Below, piece by piece: positions 36,326-47,335 of a stretch of DNA of 64,000 nucleotides. The translations under genes were made by a program, and so were the position numbers. The stretch spans positions 992,001 to 1,056,000 of the forward strand of contig JAIXMP010000006.1 of NCBI GenBank assembly GCA_025677815.1, read 5' to 3'. Position 1 is the first letter of the stretch; each line of letters begins with the position of its first letter. Source of the stretch: Phascolomyces articulosus (lineage: Eukaryota > Mucoromycota > Mucoromycetes > Mucorales > Lichtheimiaceae). Under the pieces are notes generated by a model. That model did not search any database, was not told the origin of the DNA, and saw only the letters and a program-made list of their open reading frames with translations.

Positions 36326-37158
36326 ATGGTACATAAAACGAAAATCAACAGATTGATGCCATAGATACATGGATGGATGGATGAATTAGAAAAAAAGGGA
36401 GAAACGGATGGGGGATTCTATGAAAAAAATGGACGGATGGAAAAATTAATTAATTTCGATACTCTTCTCTATATTTCACATATCAATTTTACATTATATT
36501 CACATGCCAATTCCCATTCCAATTTATTTTTTTAAAAGGCCACTGAACAGACCAAGACGAACCCCATGAAAGCGCTTCACATTGAGAAGCTCGTTCTCAA
36601 CATTTGTGTTGGTGAATCGGGTGATCGATTGACCCGTGCCGCCAAGGTATTGGAACAATTGACCGGTCAAACTCCCGTTTACTCCAAGGCTCGTTACACT
36701 GTCCGTACCTTCAGCATTCGTCGTAACGAAAAGATCTCCGTTCACGTCACCGTCCGTGGCCCCAAGGCCGAAGAAATCTTGGAACGTGGTTTGAAGGTCA
36801 AGGAATATGAACTTCGTCAACGTAACTTTTCTGCTACCGGTAACTTCGGTTTCGGTATTGATGAACACATTGATCTTGGTATCAAGTATGATCCTTCCAT
36901 TGGTATTTATGGTATGGACTACTATGTTGTCATGGGTCGCCCTGGTAACAGTGTTGCTCGCAGAAAGCATGCCAAGAGCAGAGTTGGTTTCGCTCACCGT
37001 ATCAAGAAGGAAGAATCCATTGAATGGTTCAAGTCTCGTGTATGTATTATTTATTTATATTTATATTATATTTTGGATTTGGAGCATTGAAATGGTATTT
37101 TTTGGTTATTAACGCTACTGATTTTTTTTAGTTCGATGGTCTCGTCTTGAACAAATAA
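36326..37158 (+). CDS. RPL11: 60S ribosomal protein uL5 (L11/Rpl11)
   Basis: Model join(36326..36328,36539..37039,37132..37158), 176 residues (yeast Rpl11 174). Exon 2 begins [20 protein letters not shown] and carries the diagnostic [40 protein letters not shown] and [19 protein letters not shown]. Exon 3 supplies the conserved end FDGLVLNK. Upstream of exon 2 there is no in-frame ATG near the acceptor; the best start is an ATG immediately followed by GTACAT at 36326, making exon 1 just the start codon, in phase 0 with the acceptor TTTAAAAG. An alternative is the internal Met (residue 11 of this model), which would remove the N-terminal tail. Role: component of the 60S central protuberance, in the 5S RNP. 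Confidence 0.95.
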
Positions 37159-38234
37159 GCTCTTTATTTTTCTCACTGCATTCCACCTTTTGCATCAATA
37201 ATAAAAAAAGCGGATGTTTCTTACCAAGCTGTCAAATCTTTGTTTTTGTTTTATTTTGTTTCATGTCATTTTATTAGGAGGGAATAAATTGATCGAAATA
37301 TCATAGATTGGATGGATGCGACAACGAACAGCAAACATTTTACATGACAACAACCTATTCGGATGACGATTGATTTGAACAACTCTGACAGTATGACGAC
37401 TTTTTTACGAAATGATAGGTTAGAGACGTGTTGATTCTAATTTACCCAATGCAACAGAGAGATCCATTACATTGTTTTTAATCCATCTTTTCTCCATGTA
37501 TCATGTTTGTTTTTTTAATTGTTTAATACCCGTCATTATGGATGGCTCGTAAAATGTCAGGATAGTTATATCGTATTTGTATTTGTAAAGCAATGCTATC
37601 TCTCTCTCGCACACACACACACAATGCATTGTGCTGGATTTTTGTTGAACTATAATCTAGTTTGACAGGCCTTCAATGGATTGGATCCATTTGCTGTTAC
37701 TGAGAGTTTTCATGCTTAACGTACTTGCAATATATACAGATCAATCCAACGCACACATCACTTCGACTCTTTATTATTAGGATGCCAAATTAAGATACCC
37801 TAACATGTGTTGATGATCCATCTCATTTCATCGTTATTTCAACTCGATACATATCATTTGTCATGTATTACAAATCTCGAAAAGAAAAAAAAAGGTTTAT
37901 TATTTTCCATTCCAAATCGAACAAACTTTTTGTTGTTGTGAATTGTTGTCGTCGTCGATAAAAAGTGTGTGAAAAAGAAAAAGAAAAGCAAACAAAAGAA
38001 GAAAGGAGATCCATTTGAAAAAGGTGTGTATGAGTTGTGTGTACTTTATATATATATGTGTGTGTGAGTGTGTTTGTGCGTAAAGGAGAAATCGAAAGGA
38101 TCAGTCTGTGCGTTTAATCATATATATATATATATTCTTTTTTTGTGTTGATTGCATGTTTTGTATAAATGTATAAAAAAAATCTGTTCGTTTTGTAAAG
38201 AGAGAAAGAAAAAAACAGCACTCTTTTTTTATTC
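37159..38234. other. Intergenic, between convergent genes
   Basis: Between the stops of uL5 and SmB. Contains CA and TG dinucleotide runs (37607-37622, 38056-38070). No gene seen. Confidence 0.5.
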
Positions 38235-39626
38235 TTATTGTTGTGGAGGAGGTCTACCATAGCCTGGAGGGCCACCTTGAGGAGGATAACCTGGTGGAGG
38301 CTATAAAATATCATAATAGATGATGCATGAGTTAATGTATTAAGAAAAACTGTTATTGCATCCCTTCTTCCTGTAGATCTACATATATAAATACTCCCCC
38401 TCTTTTCTTTTGTACAGGAAAAAGAATAATAAAAAGAATAATACGTACCATGCCAGGACGGAAACCTGGAGGTGGTGTACCTGGAGCACCGGGTGGAGGT
38501 GGAGGTCTGAAACCTGGTGGTGGGGGACGGAAGTTTTGAGGCATACCGGGAGGTGGAGGACGGAAACCAGGTGGTGGCTATACATAAAAAAAGGTTTATT
38601 TGTTATGGGTCATGATTTACCTTTTTTTTTAACGCTATGGGTAATTTATTTTAACAATAACTTACTCCTTGACCAGGTGGTCCCATGGGAGGACGACCAT
38701 AAGCAACAGGTGGTGCTTGAATACCGGGTCTTGGTTGCATCATCTATAAGAATATCAAAGCATTCGATTTAATATATATATTCTATCCACATCAAGCTTC
38801 CCGTTTTTTTTTCTTTGAGCTCATTTTACTATTACTGTTTCAAATCTTACCTGTGGAGATGGACCACCAACACCACGAACAGGGCCTGATAATCCAACCA
38901 TAGGTCCACCTGGTGGTGGAGGAGCAGCTGGCATACCACGACCGGCAGGCTAATTTTTTTGTTTAGTTAGCATATACATGGACTTCATTTCAAACGCGTT
39001 TTTTACACATACACATTTCTCTCTAATAACCTTTTATATTAATACAAAACTTACTCTGCCCATGCCAGGACCCATAGATAATCCAGGTCCTCGTGCTCTT
39101 GATTCGTTTGCTGTAGGTGGAGGTGGACCGTCAATACTCATGCTGACAATGGTTTCTCCTCTCAAAATGACCAATCCAAGTGTCCGTTTTTGTTCGAGTT
39201 CATCCTCATCTTTCTTTTTATTTTTGGGTTTGATCTTGCGAAATTCTTCACAATCAGCGAGAACTAAATTCATATGCTTGTCAAACGCGAGCATCTGTCC
39301 CGTTAATGTACGTGAATCCGAAAGCGTGATACGCAGACGGTAATTTATAATATTGGTCATCTTTGAACTTTTCGACTATTCATATATATATATATATAAA
39401 GAAAAATCGCATTTTTTAATATATATTTGTTGTTGATGGTATCAATAAAGATGAATAAAAAAAAAAGTAAAATGATCTCTTTTTTCAAGTCCATGGCATC
39501 GCGCGTGTCTTTTTGCCCAGACCAACAAAAAAAACCATTTTAATTTTTGTTTTCGATTGGGAGTAGTGGATGGATTATTTTTTTTCATGTCAAAGTAAAA
39601 AATAAAAAAATAATTATACTTACCAT
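38235..39626 (-). CDS. SMB1: Small nuclear ribonucleoprotein SmB/B'
   Basis: Six exons on the minus strand: 39624..39626, 39055..39375, 38851..38949, 38666..38743, 38449..38577 and 38235..38300; 231 residues (human SmB 240), all phase 0. The Sm fold shows [20 protein letters not shown] (Sm1) and [20 protein letters not shown] (Sm2), with the Sm1 loop [19 protein letters not shown] typical of SmB. The C-terminal tail is Pro/Gly/Met/Arg-rich with repeated [11 protein letters not shown] units, as in SmB and the target of proline-rich-binding and arginine-methylating factors. The start is the ATG directly before a GTAAGT donor at 39624, because the next exon opens with SKSSKM, matching the conserved GKSSKM lead of other SmB proteins. 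Role: Sm ring of U1, U2, U4 and U5 snRNPs. Confidence 0.95.
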
Positions 39627-40740
39627 GGTTGCTATTCTTTTTTATAATTCCACAGAGGAATCCAATGTACGACTATAACAACGAAAAAAAAAGGGATCGA
39701 TGAAGGTGTATAAGATGTTTGACGGTTCAACAAATACACACACGTCCAAGAGGAACTTCCTAAACCTGCTTTTCTAAAAGTGCGGTGATTGAATAGGGGG
39801 AAATACAACTGCGTCGTCTGCAATTCACTATGTTCACTCTTGCCCACAAAAGTGGCTTAGCATTGGGCTTTTCTGTCATGATCATGTATAACGTCATATA
39901 TCATCATTTTGTAGCATATGATTTTAATAAAATAATGCTTCAGATACTCGTGTCAGAGATATAATGTTATCATTTCATCAAAGCATTAAAAGATTTAGTA
40001 TAAATATACTTTATTTAGCAGTCAAAAGTCGATGATTTCGCCTCAGTCCGCACTTGGGATACTTGGTGCCATCCAAGATGATATTAATTGCATGCACCAA
40101 TTATCTTATATTAACGCTAATAGTAAAAGAAATTTGATATATTATTTTTTTATCATAAAAAAGAGTTTATATTAGAGGACCGGCTATTGACACGAGATTC
40201 GAAATATGGAATAATTATATACATAAAGGGATTTTTTTTGTTTATCATCTAATACTTATAAAGAGAACCAGTCTACTACTAATTCAAGTAGTGCTAGCGG
40301 TTCAAATGTACATGAACGGCTACTAATTATACATAAGTATATGAAAATATAAGCCTGTGAAATGCGTGAAAAAACAAACAAAGAAACTATACAATATAAG
40401 ATAAATTTCGGTTGCTAGAAACAATAATAGTTTCATATCTTTACTTTATCATTTTAGCTATGTAATACAATGTCGTATATTACTATTACCCAAAAAAAAT
40501 AACTGTGCAGTTTAATATGGAGAAAATGTTTACTATTATTGTGGGAAAAATGCTGTCAATTCAGATGAGATGAAGGGCCAAAAATGACCCAAGGACATAG
40601 TGTAAGGATATAATATAATAATAAGTTACTAAAAATGACACCATGCAGACATGCTGCGTTTCTGGTCCAAGACTTGTTGTGCATGTAGTTGTTTTGTTGT
40701 TTTTTATATATGATAAAAGCAACAATATGATTTACTTACC
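39627..40740. other. Intergenic, no gene seen
   Basis: AT-rich, only short frames. The part near the SmB start presumably holds its promoter. Confidence 0.45.
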
Positions 40741-41340
40741 ACCAGATGCGTCGCCTTGTAATACCAACAGGATAACTTGTCCACGATCCAAACAGCGAGG
40801 AAACACCCAAAATAACACCAAAGTCGCGACAGCCAAGCCAAGACGACCACGAAGACGAACCATACACAAGTCCATGATCTAAAGGGTAACACGATTCCCG
40901 TACCTAATATTATATTAAGCATCACAATCAAATATAATAATGATTAGATAACCGATATCAATTTTTATATATGTACCTTGATTTATGTAAGAAAAAGAAT
41001 AGTAATATCATTTACTTATAAAAAAAAAACCGTCGCCATGACTCTATCACAAGATGGCTTATCCACAGGCCCGGAAATGAGAAACATCCTAACCATTAAC
41101 CCAAGGCGTGACGAACCACATACCGGTAAGAGCGCCAGAGACGAACCACACAAAAGCCTATCCAAACAAATGCGAACCCAACACCACGGACCAAGAGTGA
41201 CGCACACAAAAAAAATGCCAAAGCATAAAAGAAAAAAACACAGCAAATGTTCCCGACGGAAGTAAAGGGAACACCAAACAACACAACGACATCAATCACA
41301 ACACCAAATTCACCGAGTCGTCCCAATCGACACTTGTTTG
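40741..41340. other. AC-rich, T-poor strand-asymmetric stretch
   Basis: Two blocks (about 40755-40875 and 41040-41335) in which the + strand is strongly depleted of T and enriched in A and C, separated by ordinary AT-rich DNA. ACGAACCA(T/C)A occurs three times, and AACACC(C/A)AAA is repeated. Frames stay open on both strands for 75-95 codons (a Lys/Arg/His-rich + frame ending KKMPKHKRKKHSKCSRRK, a hydrophobic minus frame), as such composition favours, so they are weak evidence for a gene. Confidence 0.4.
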
Positions 41341-41478
41341 TTCAAAGTGGCAACGTTTGAATTTTTTGTATTCTTCATTACTCATTTCCGAAATGGTAGC
41401 TATAATATATAATAGTGCGTGAAATAATAGAATACAAATTGTATATTAGAAGTTATTTCTTTTTTTATATATATAAAA

Positions 41479-41825
41479 TCCTAAATAATACCTAGCCGCT
41501 AGTTTTGCTTCGCTTGTTCATTACTACTAAACCCTATTTGGATATATAATAGATACACATATAACATTATTATAAATTCTGAAATCTGTTGAGCATGCTC
41601 AAGGAGTACAAACGTTGTATAGTCATGGCTATTTTTTTTTATTCAAAGATATTAAGTTTTCCTGTAACAGAAGAGGAGCGATTCTTATAATACACTTTCA
41701 AAACATTTGTAACTGCTTTTATTTTTTTTTCTGGCTATAGATAGTTGTATTAAATGGATTACATTATTTTTTCAATGCTCATGTTTATATAGTGATTTCT
41801 GGATTGATATAAAAAAGTGGTAACT
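41479..41825 (+). repeat. Dispersed repeat R2, copy 2
   Basis: Shorter partner of 29347..30195 in the same orientation. It lacks the 500-base segment of the other copy, and joins ATAGATAG.. directly to TTTTTTCAATGCTCATG. Confidence 0.75.
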
Positions 41826-41990
41826 TTTGTTGTGGCGAATAAAGGTCCTTATAAATGTGGTAATATAGCAAAATAATAGCATGGTTTTGTTGGGTTTCCT
41901 TTTTGTAAAGTAATAGCTGTGTTTTAGGGACACTCGATTTATATTATATGGTGATTTTATACTAATAATGAATGAATCCTTTTTTTTTAA

Positions 41991-43290
41991 TTACTCACCC
42001 AAGGCTTCCAGAAAATTTACATCTAATTGGCCAATAACTTCACCAGCTTCATCTTCAACAACTACAAGTTGCGCCACAGAGCCTCGGGAAGAGAGGAAGA
42101 GGAGGAAGGAACAGTGAATGATGATAATTGTGGTGTGGTAAAGAGGAAACATAAGCAAGAGAAGGAGCAAAAGAAAAAGTAAAATCATAGCCATGTTTGT
42201 TATTTTGCACAGTAGAGACACTAGGATCAACTACAGAAACAGCCGGTAATGATGGTACAGGGGAAGCAGAAGTTAATCCAGAGGCCGATTACATAGAAGC
42301 CGTCATCAATTCAGAGGTCATTCACATGAAAGCCGTAGCTAATCCAACTGGTTCCATAACGTTCAACATAACATCGGAATCCACCCTTGTTGTTGTAATA
42401 AATAACCGGGAGCATACGTACCAGCATCAGACAATGCAGAAGAAGAATAACCTTCAGTCATTTCCGCATCACCATCAAAGACTGCAACCACATCGACTGG
42501 CATAAACGAAACCAAACATGGTGAAGGGTGAACGGAATCTGTATGCAAATGTATTGATTCAAATTATTAAATAAGTTCCTCCATTAGAGAATCGTGTACA
42601 GTAAGAGAATCCTCCACTGATGATTCAGGAACACAACCAGATACAGCATTGGCATCATCCAATACCGCTCGACATGTTTGGGAGAGCTCATTGTTAATTG
42701 GAGTCAATATTCTTAATACGCTGGCCATCGATCGAAATCGTCGATGACGGTGTGATAAAAGTGCAGGAGCAGGCACAGTGGTGCTTTCCACCATAATGGA
42801 CTGCACCGATGCAAGGTGTTCCAACCGAGCTTTGTAATGTTTGTAACATTTTTTTCGAGTCTTTTCGAAAAAAGGAACTCTTTTTCCAAAGCCATGTTTT
42901 TCCTCAATGTCTAGATAATGAGCCATTGGATGAATTACAACCGACTTAATACGTGATGCGATAACAGAGACAGAGGTTGCAATTTCTGAGGGAAACAAAG
43001 GGGAAGGTATAGGGAATCACAACCAGGGACTTGACCAAGCGAAGAACACGATCAGCATTTGCCGAAGCACTTTAACAAAAGAGAACTGAATGGGCCACTA
43101 GGGCACCAGAAGCAACAACAGCAGTCCGTTTGGGGGTACTTATACCAGCAATAATCAATGATTTCGTGAATGACGACAACAGAAACGTACATTTCAATAT
43201 GGATAACAGTAATTGCGGTATCCAACAGAACGGCTGAACCAACATCGCGTAGCAGCGTAGACAAGAAGGCATGGCGAAAAAAAAGGCAGG
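41991..43290 (-). pseudogene. Decayed gene of unknown function
   Basis: On the minus strand, frame-to-frame continuity suggests one broken gene: TPKRTAVVASGALVAHS, then (other frame) SANADRVLRLVKSLVVIPYT, EIATSVSVIASRIKSVVIHP, the longest frame (42567..42998) with HYKARLEHLASVQSIMVES and RFRSMASVLRILTPINNEL, then VSFMPVDVVAVFDGDAEM, and finally QLVVVEDEAGEVIGQLDV (stop near 41991). Consecutive blocks lie in different frames without convincing splice sites and include in-frame stops. A relatively GC-rich composition against the surroundings fits former coding DNA. The end motif EDEAGEVIGQLD is reminiscent of some fungal senescence-type proteins, but I do not claim that identity. Confidence 0.35.
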
Positions 43291-44316
43291 TAAGGAGAAA
43301 AAAATTGGGGGAGTGGGCCTATTTTTTATTTATTTATTTCCCTCTTTGGAATTTTCACACTTAGCTGCTATAATACTCAGAATGTCAGAATTCAGGAACG
43401 GCTGTCATGGCAACATGTACTTGTTGCCAATGACAATAGTCATTACTATTATTGTTATCTATTCATAGTTATAGCCCTATTTTTATTTTTATCTATAAAA
43501 GTTATTAAATATTGTTTTCTGTATAATAATATAGGCAACCTCCGCTTATTCCGCTCCGGTTGTGTGCAGATTCTACGTTAATGCAACACCTTTTTTGGAA
43601 TTATCACAAAAACATAAAAAAACTGCAGTTTTCAATTGCGCGTCGCTGATCTCGACGAGTTTTATAAACGGTTTCCCACTCTGGTAATGTGCTATGATAT
43701 GGCATGAGTGTTATATTTATATTATTTGCGAAGGTGTTGCGTTTTTGGAAGAGGGATGATGTAACGAAAATATGAAAGGGTGCAGGGTGGGGAAAAGAAA
43801 GATTATGATCCTACTGAGTGAAATTTAACGTGAGAATCTCCATTGATTCCTGAAGTGTGTAAAAGTAGCACACTGTTGTTTATAATAAAAACGTCACTTC
43901 TAATCTCCTTTTTGAAATCTGTTTCATTGGTCTTTTGCTAATAATATATGATGCTCTAAATATAATGTTTAAAAGTAAAAAAGAAGAACAGCAAGGAATA
44001 TATAATTAATCACTGTCATTTACTACATAAAGAACATTTGGATAGATATTAGTGTGTTGCTACAATTCATAAAGAGTGTGAATTACTGGTCCTGAGAATA
44101 CAATGATAAATAACTGTCTTTCCTTGTTTTTCTGTCACACTTCTTCTTTGTTAGAACAAATTAATATTTTTAGTATACTATTTATAAAATCATATATATT
44201 CTCTTTACGTTGTATTTTTCATGCTTGTATTGCTTTTAAATATATAATAATCTATGGCATATATAGATTCTACTAGAAAATTAATTTTCATAATGAAGAA
44301 AAAATCAAACATTAAC

Positions 44317-44430
44317 TCCGAAAGGCACTAGGAGTGGAGACACCTGTCCGGCTTTGTGTAACAATGGGACCTCAGGACTCTCCCGTCGGGGATCCTTATC
44401 TAATCATTGTTACACAAAGCTACCTTTGGA
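44317..44430. other. Foldable ~115-base element with a perfect 16-bp stem
   Basis: GCTTTGTGTAACAATG (44351-44366) is the exact reverse complement of 44405-44420. Outside it TCCGAAAGG (44317-44325) pairs with CCTTTGGA (44423-44430) with one bulged G, and between the two is a CACT-AGG-AGTG hairpin (44326-44336). The 38-base loop has TCCC-GTCG-GGGA. The whole therefore folds into a multi-branched structure, and is clearly more GC-rich than its AT-rich surroundings. It could be a structured RNA or a foldback DNA element; no known RNA family was recognised. Confidence 0.55.
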
Positions 44431-44825
44431 ATGAAGAAATGCGAAATCGTCTTTTTGATTTTTTTGCCCTCCATTCCTTTTGTTTTATGTTTTAATGTAC
44501 TTCTTCATTCCTTTTTTTTTTCCTACATTATTTTTTATTATATCCATTTCGTACTTTTTCTAATCTCATCTTTTTTTTTTCAAAATAGCAAAAGATTTTT
44601 TTATTAGATATATAACTACTACAGGCGAGCTACTACCACAAATTTCTGTGTCTCCCTTTGGCAAGCCGTATCATAATCGAATATGATGTGTTCAATAGAG
44701 CAGGTTCCTGGAAAAAAAATTGACCTATTTAAAAGTCTGGTATGTCTGCACGTTATTCTTTTCCTTCTCTTTTCCATATATCCATCCAACAACTAAATAA
44801 GAATGGTATGAGGATCAACAACAAT

Positions 44826-45090
44826 AGTTAATGCTAGAATACATCATGCAATTTTAGTACAGCAAGCGAGCAGCTGGAAACAGAGGATATGAAAATTTAT
44901 ACCTACCACCTTATTCTCCATTCTTAAATCCTATTGAATTGTTCTGATCAAAACTGAAGGGTAGTGTATGTCGCGAACTTTTAACAAAAGACGATACATT
45001 GACACCACGTAATATTGAACCTGCTAAGCAAGTAACTTCGAAAAACTGTGAGGGTTGGATACCGCATTCTAAATCTTTTTTTTTCCACGG
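44826..45090 (+). pseudogene. DDE-type (Tc1/mariner-like) transposase fragment
   Basis: The catalytic C-terminal part of a DDE_3 transposase can be read: NARIHHAILVQQA (the block after the second catalytic Asp, whose codon is now GTT, Val), a frame change near 44870, then GYENLYLPPYSPFLNPIELF, a TGA where family members have Trp, SKLKGSVCRELLTKDDTLTP, and KNCEGWIPHSKSFF. The third acidic residue is the Glu of NPIE. With a lost Asp, a frameshift and a stop it is dead. Confidence 0.85.
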
Positions 45091-46122
45091 TGCATTTTAG
45101 AGAAGATGTTATAACCTTTTTTTTGGCATTATTTATTTTCTGGATATATACTACTTATAGAGATTTATAAAAAAAAATTGAGGATAGTTATAATAAGATA
45201 AAATCATCAAGGCGCCAAGGTCAAAATAATATATTAAAACCCTAAAATAAAATTAATGAGACGCAGAATTGATATTACAGGTTGCACGAAAGTGTAAATT
45301 CATGGTGCGCATATTTGTTATGTGGAAAATTACTCGCCACAGTTTTTTTCTTATTATTTTCGGCAGCATGCCAGCACGTGCGGCCTGAAAGTCTAATTTG
45401 GTAGTACTGGTGTGGTAACACTGTTTCTATAGAACTTGACAAATAAATTCGTTATAAGTGATAATAAAGAAAATATCAATATATTTATTTATTTATATAA
45501 TCGAAATAAAAAGAATAACTATGAATGGTATGGATCAAAAAGAGGGAGAGAGATGAAAAAATATTAAATCTGCTGTTTTTATATATGAAAAGAGGGGGAA
45601 AGAGTTCAGATAGAGACATGAAACAATAGCACGAAAAGTAGAAAGTGAGATGGCAACACTCATCTGATCAAATTTCCGTTTATCAGGGTAAAATAGCCTC
45701 GAAATAGACAACAAAAATCAGTATCTCATTTATTGAGGTATATAATACGTACTCAAGCTAAATTTTCGATATATATAGCTCTAGCTATATAAAAAACCAG
45801 TTTTTTATATAATTTTGTTTTTTCTAGATCATTATTATTATTTACTATTATTTTTCAGTCTTTTACCTTAATGTAGTAATTTAGTATGGGTATTGCACAA
45901 TTTCAGTTAAGATATCAATAATCATTACGATATAGTCATACTCTCAAATGTTACAAAAACCTTACCTAATGCAACAAATATCGTGGAATTGTCAAATATA
46001 AAAAGCGGGGGTTGACTGTATAAAACTCGTAAAAGAGCTCTTTCCGTTTTTCAACACTTTTTCTGAAAAATTACCATAAGCAGTAGCGTTTCCAGCCACG
46101 TAATAGGTACTTTCTACCTTCT

Positions 46123-47133
46123 ATGGACCAACAACTCATGGATCTTCCTAATAACAAGCCATTATATCACTCAGAAACTATGGCGACACCCTCACCACTT
46201 GTATCATCTTGCTACTGTTCATGTGCCTTCAACAGGGACCACCACACTTTGTTATACACCAAAATTCAGAACTCTGAATCTCACTGCCAACTCTACCGTC
46301 AGGCATACATCCAGTGCTCCAAAGAACTAGAACAATTACGAGAACGTATTGCTATCCTTGAACAGCATGTATATCAACAATCTACTATCAACCATGGATC
46401 AAAGACTTCTACTCATATAACAGAGCAGATAACAAAAAACTCAATTCCGCCAGGCACCTTCCCACCCCCACTGGAATCATCTCCCCAAATTAGTAATACT
46501 TACAACCAATATCGTCATCCAAAACATTCAGAATCCATTACTAGCCCCGTATCGAAATCAACACCGGCATTGTCATCCGCAACATCTATAAATTCTGAAA
46601 TCCACCCTCCCACTGATGAAGGCATAAATGAAATGGACGACCAAACTCATGATCAACATCCAACAATATCATCAGCAACAGAGTTCTTCACGGAGCCTGT
46701 TCCGTTACACGACAGATTTAATTATATCTACTTGCCATGTAAACAACGCCGACCTCGAAAAGAAATCCGCAAGCTCCTCAAGTCATGTAGCATAAATACA
46801 TCCCGAGTTCTAGACATCACGTTTCCGACAAAGAAAGTTTTAGGCATCTTATTACACTCTCACTACATACCAGAAGCCAGCCAATGCTTCAGAAAAGCTG
46901 GTGTCAATATATTAACAACCTTCGATCCACTTAATCCAAATAATGTAAATGATACACGATACTCAACACTATCACTCCCTGAAAAAACAAAAATGTCTTA
47001 TGAACTTCACCAAAACCGGTGCATACAAGCAATGCAGCACTGCGATCATAAATATCTTGGCCAGATAGCTGGAACCTTCCTATCAAAAAATTGGATTACC
47101 AAGGATGATTATGACTCATTTGATTATGATTAA
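46123..47133 (+). CDS. LINE ORF1-like protein
   Basis: Intact 336-codon frame. Residues 60-90 (ECSKELEQLRERIAILEQH region) form a short coiled coil, followed by a Ser/Thr/Pro-rich disordered section (about 95-205) and a more conserved-looking C-terminal region (NYIYLPCKQRRPRKEIRKLL, TKKVLGILLHSHYIPEASQ, GTFLSKNWITKDDYDSFDYD). A coiled coil plus basic region is the usual plan for LINE ORF1 proteins, which coat element RNA. No CCHC knuckle is present. Identification rests on this plan and on the LINE-like 3' tail, not on a recognised domain; a host gene with a repeat-derived 3' end is the alternative. Confidence 0.5.
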   Translation: MDQQLMDLPNNKPLYHSETMATPSPLVSSCYCSCAFNRDHHTLLYTKIQNSESHCQLYRQAYIQCSKELEQLRERIAILEQHVYQQSTINHGSKTSTHITEQITKNSIPPGTFPPPLESSPQISNTYNQYRHPKHSESITSPVSKSTPALSSATSINSEIHPPTDEGINEMDDQTHDQHPTISSATEFFTEPVPLHDRFNYIYLPCKQRRPRKEIRKLLKSCSINTSRVLDITFPTKKVLGILLHSHYIPEASQCFRKAGVNILTTFDPLNPNNVNDTRYSTLSLPEKTKMSYELHQNRCIQAMQHCDHKYLGQIAGTFLSKNWITKDDYDSFDYD

Positions 47134-47335
47134 TACAAACAGAATAGCTATACAAATCCCCATATTTATATTACCCTTTTTCTGTGGAGTTACCCACACC
47201 TTTTTCCTGCCGCCCCGCAGGTTTTTCAGTACCAAACTTTGTGAGCTGACGAGAGCAAGAGGCTGAAATCAGCGTGTGCTCATTTAATTTCGTCCTTAAT
47301 AAAAATTTATAATTTCAACGTATAAAACCCGTAGG
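46123..47335 (+). mobile_element. ORF1-only LINE derivative
   Basis: One intact ORF followed by a LINE-style 3' region and no reverse transcriptase. The 3' region has a CCTGC/GCAGG stem (47206-47210 with 47217-47221) followed by TTTTTC, matching in layout the CCCTGC/GCAGGG-TTTTC stem of the LINE at 15767-15790, and ends with TTCGTC..TTAATAAAAA and CAACGTATAAAACC. This resembles half-LINE elements such as mammalian HAL1 that keep only ORF1. Confidence 0.55.

Larger units (their letters stand above)
43534..46018 (+). mobile_element. Degenerate pogo/Tc1-like DNA transposon
   Basis: Bounded on the left by TA|GGCAACCTCCGCTTATTCC (43532 on) and on the right by GCGGGGGTTGACTG|TA (to 46020), whose reverse complement is CAGTCAACCCCCGC. 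Further in, both ends have ATTC(C/T)ACG and a GCAAC block, so the terminal inverted repeats seem to extend tens of bases with divergence. Inside lies a broken DDE transposase (44826..45090). The extent is inferred from these ends only. Confidence 0.4.

Noticed and set aside
36329..36538. snoRNA in the first uL5 intron
   Set aside because: A TGATG is present but there is no matching D box or terminal stem.
36524..36997. 157-codon minus frame over uL5
   Set aside because: Antisense shadow of the conserved uL5 exon; no family-like sequence.
42197..42505. 102-codon + frame
   Set aside because: Opposite to a more convincing though broken minus-strand gene; the acidic composition mirrors the other strand.
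44317..44430. TPP riboswitch or hammerhead ribozyme
   Set aside because: The diagnostic CTGAGA and CTGATGA cores are absent.
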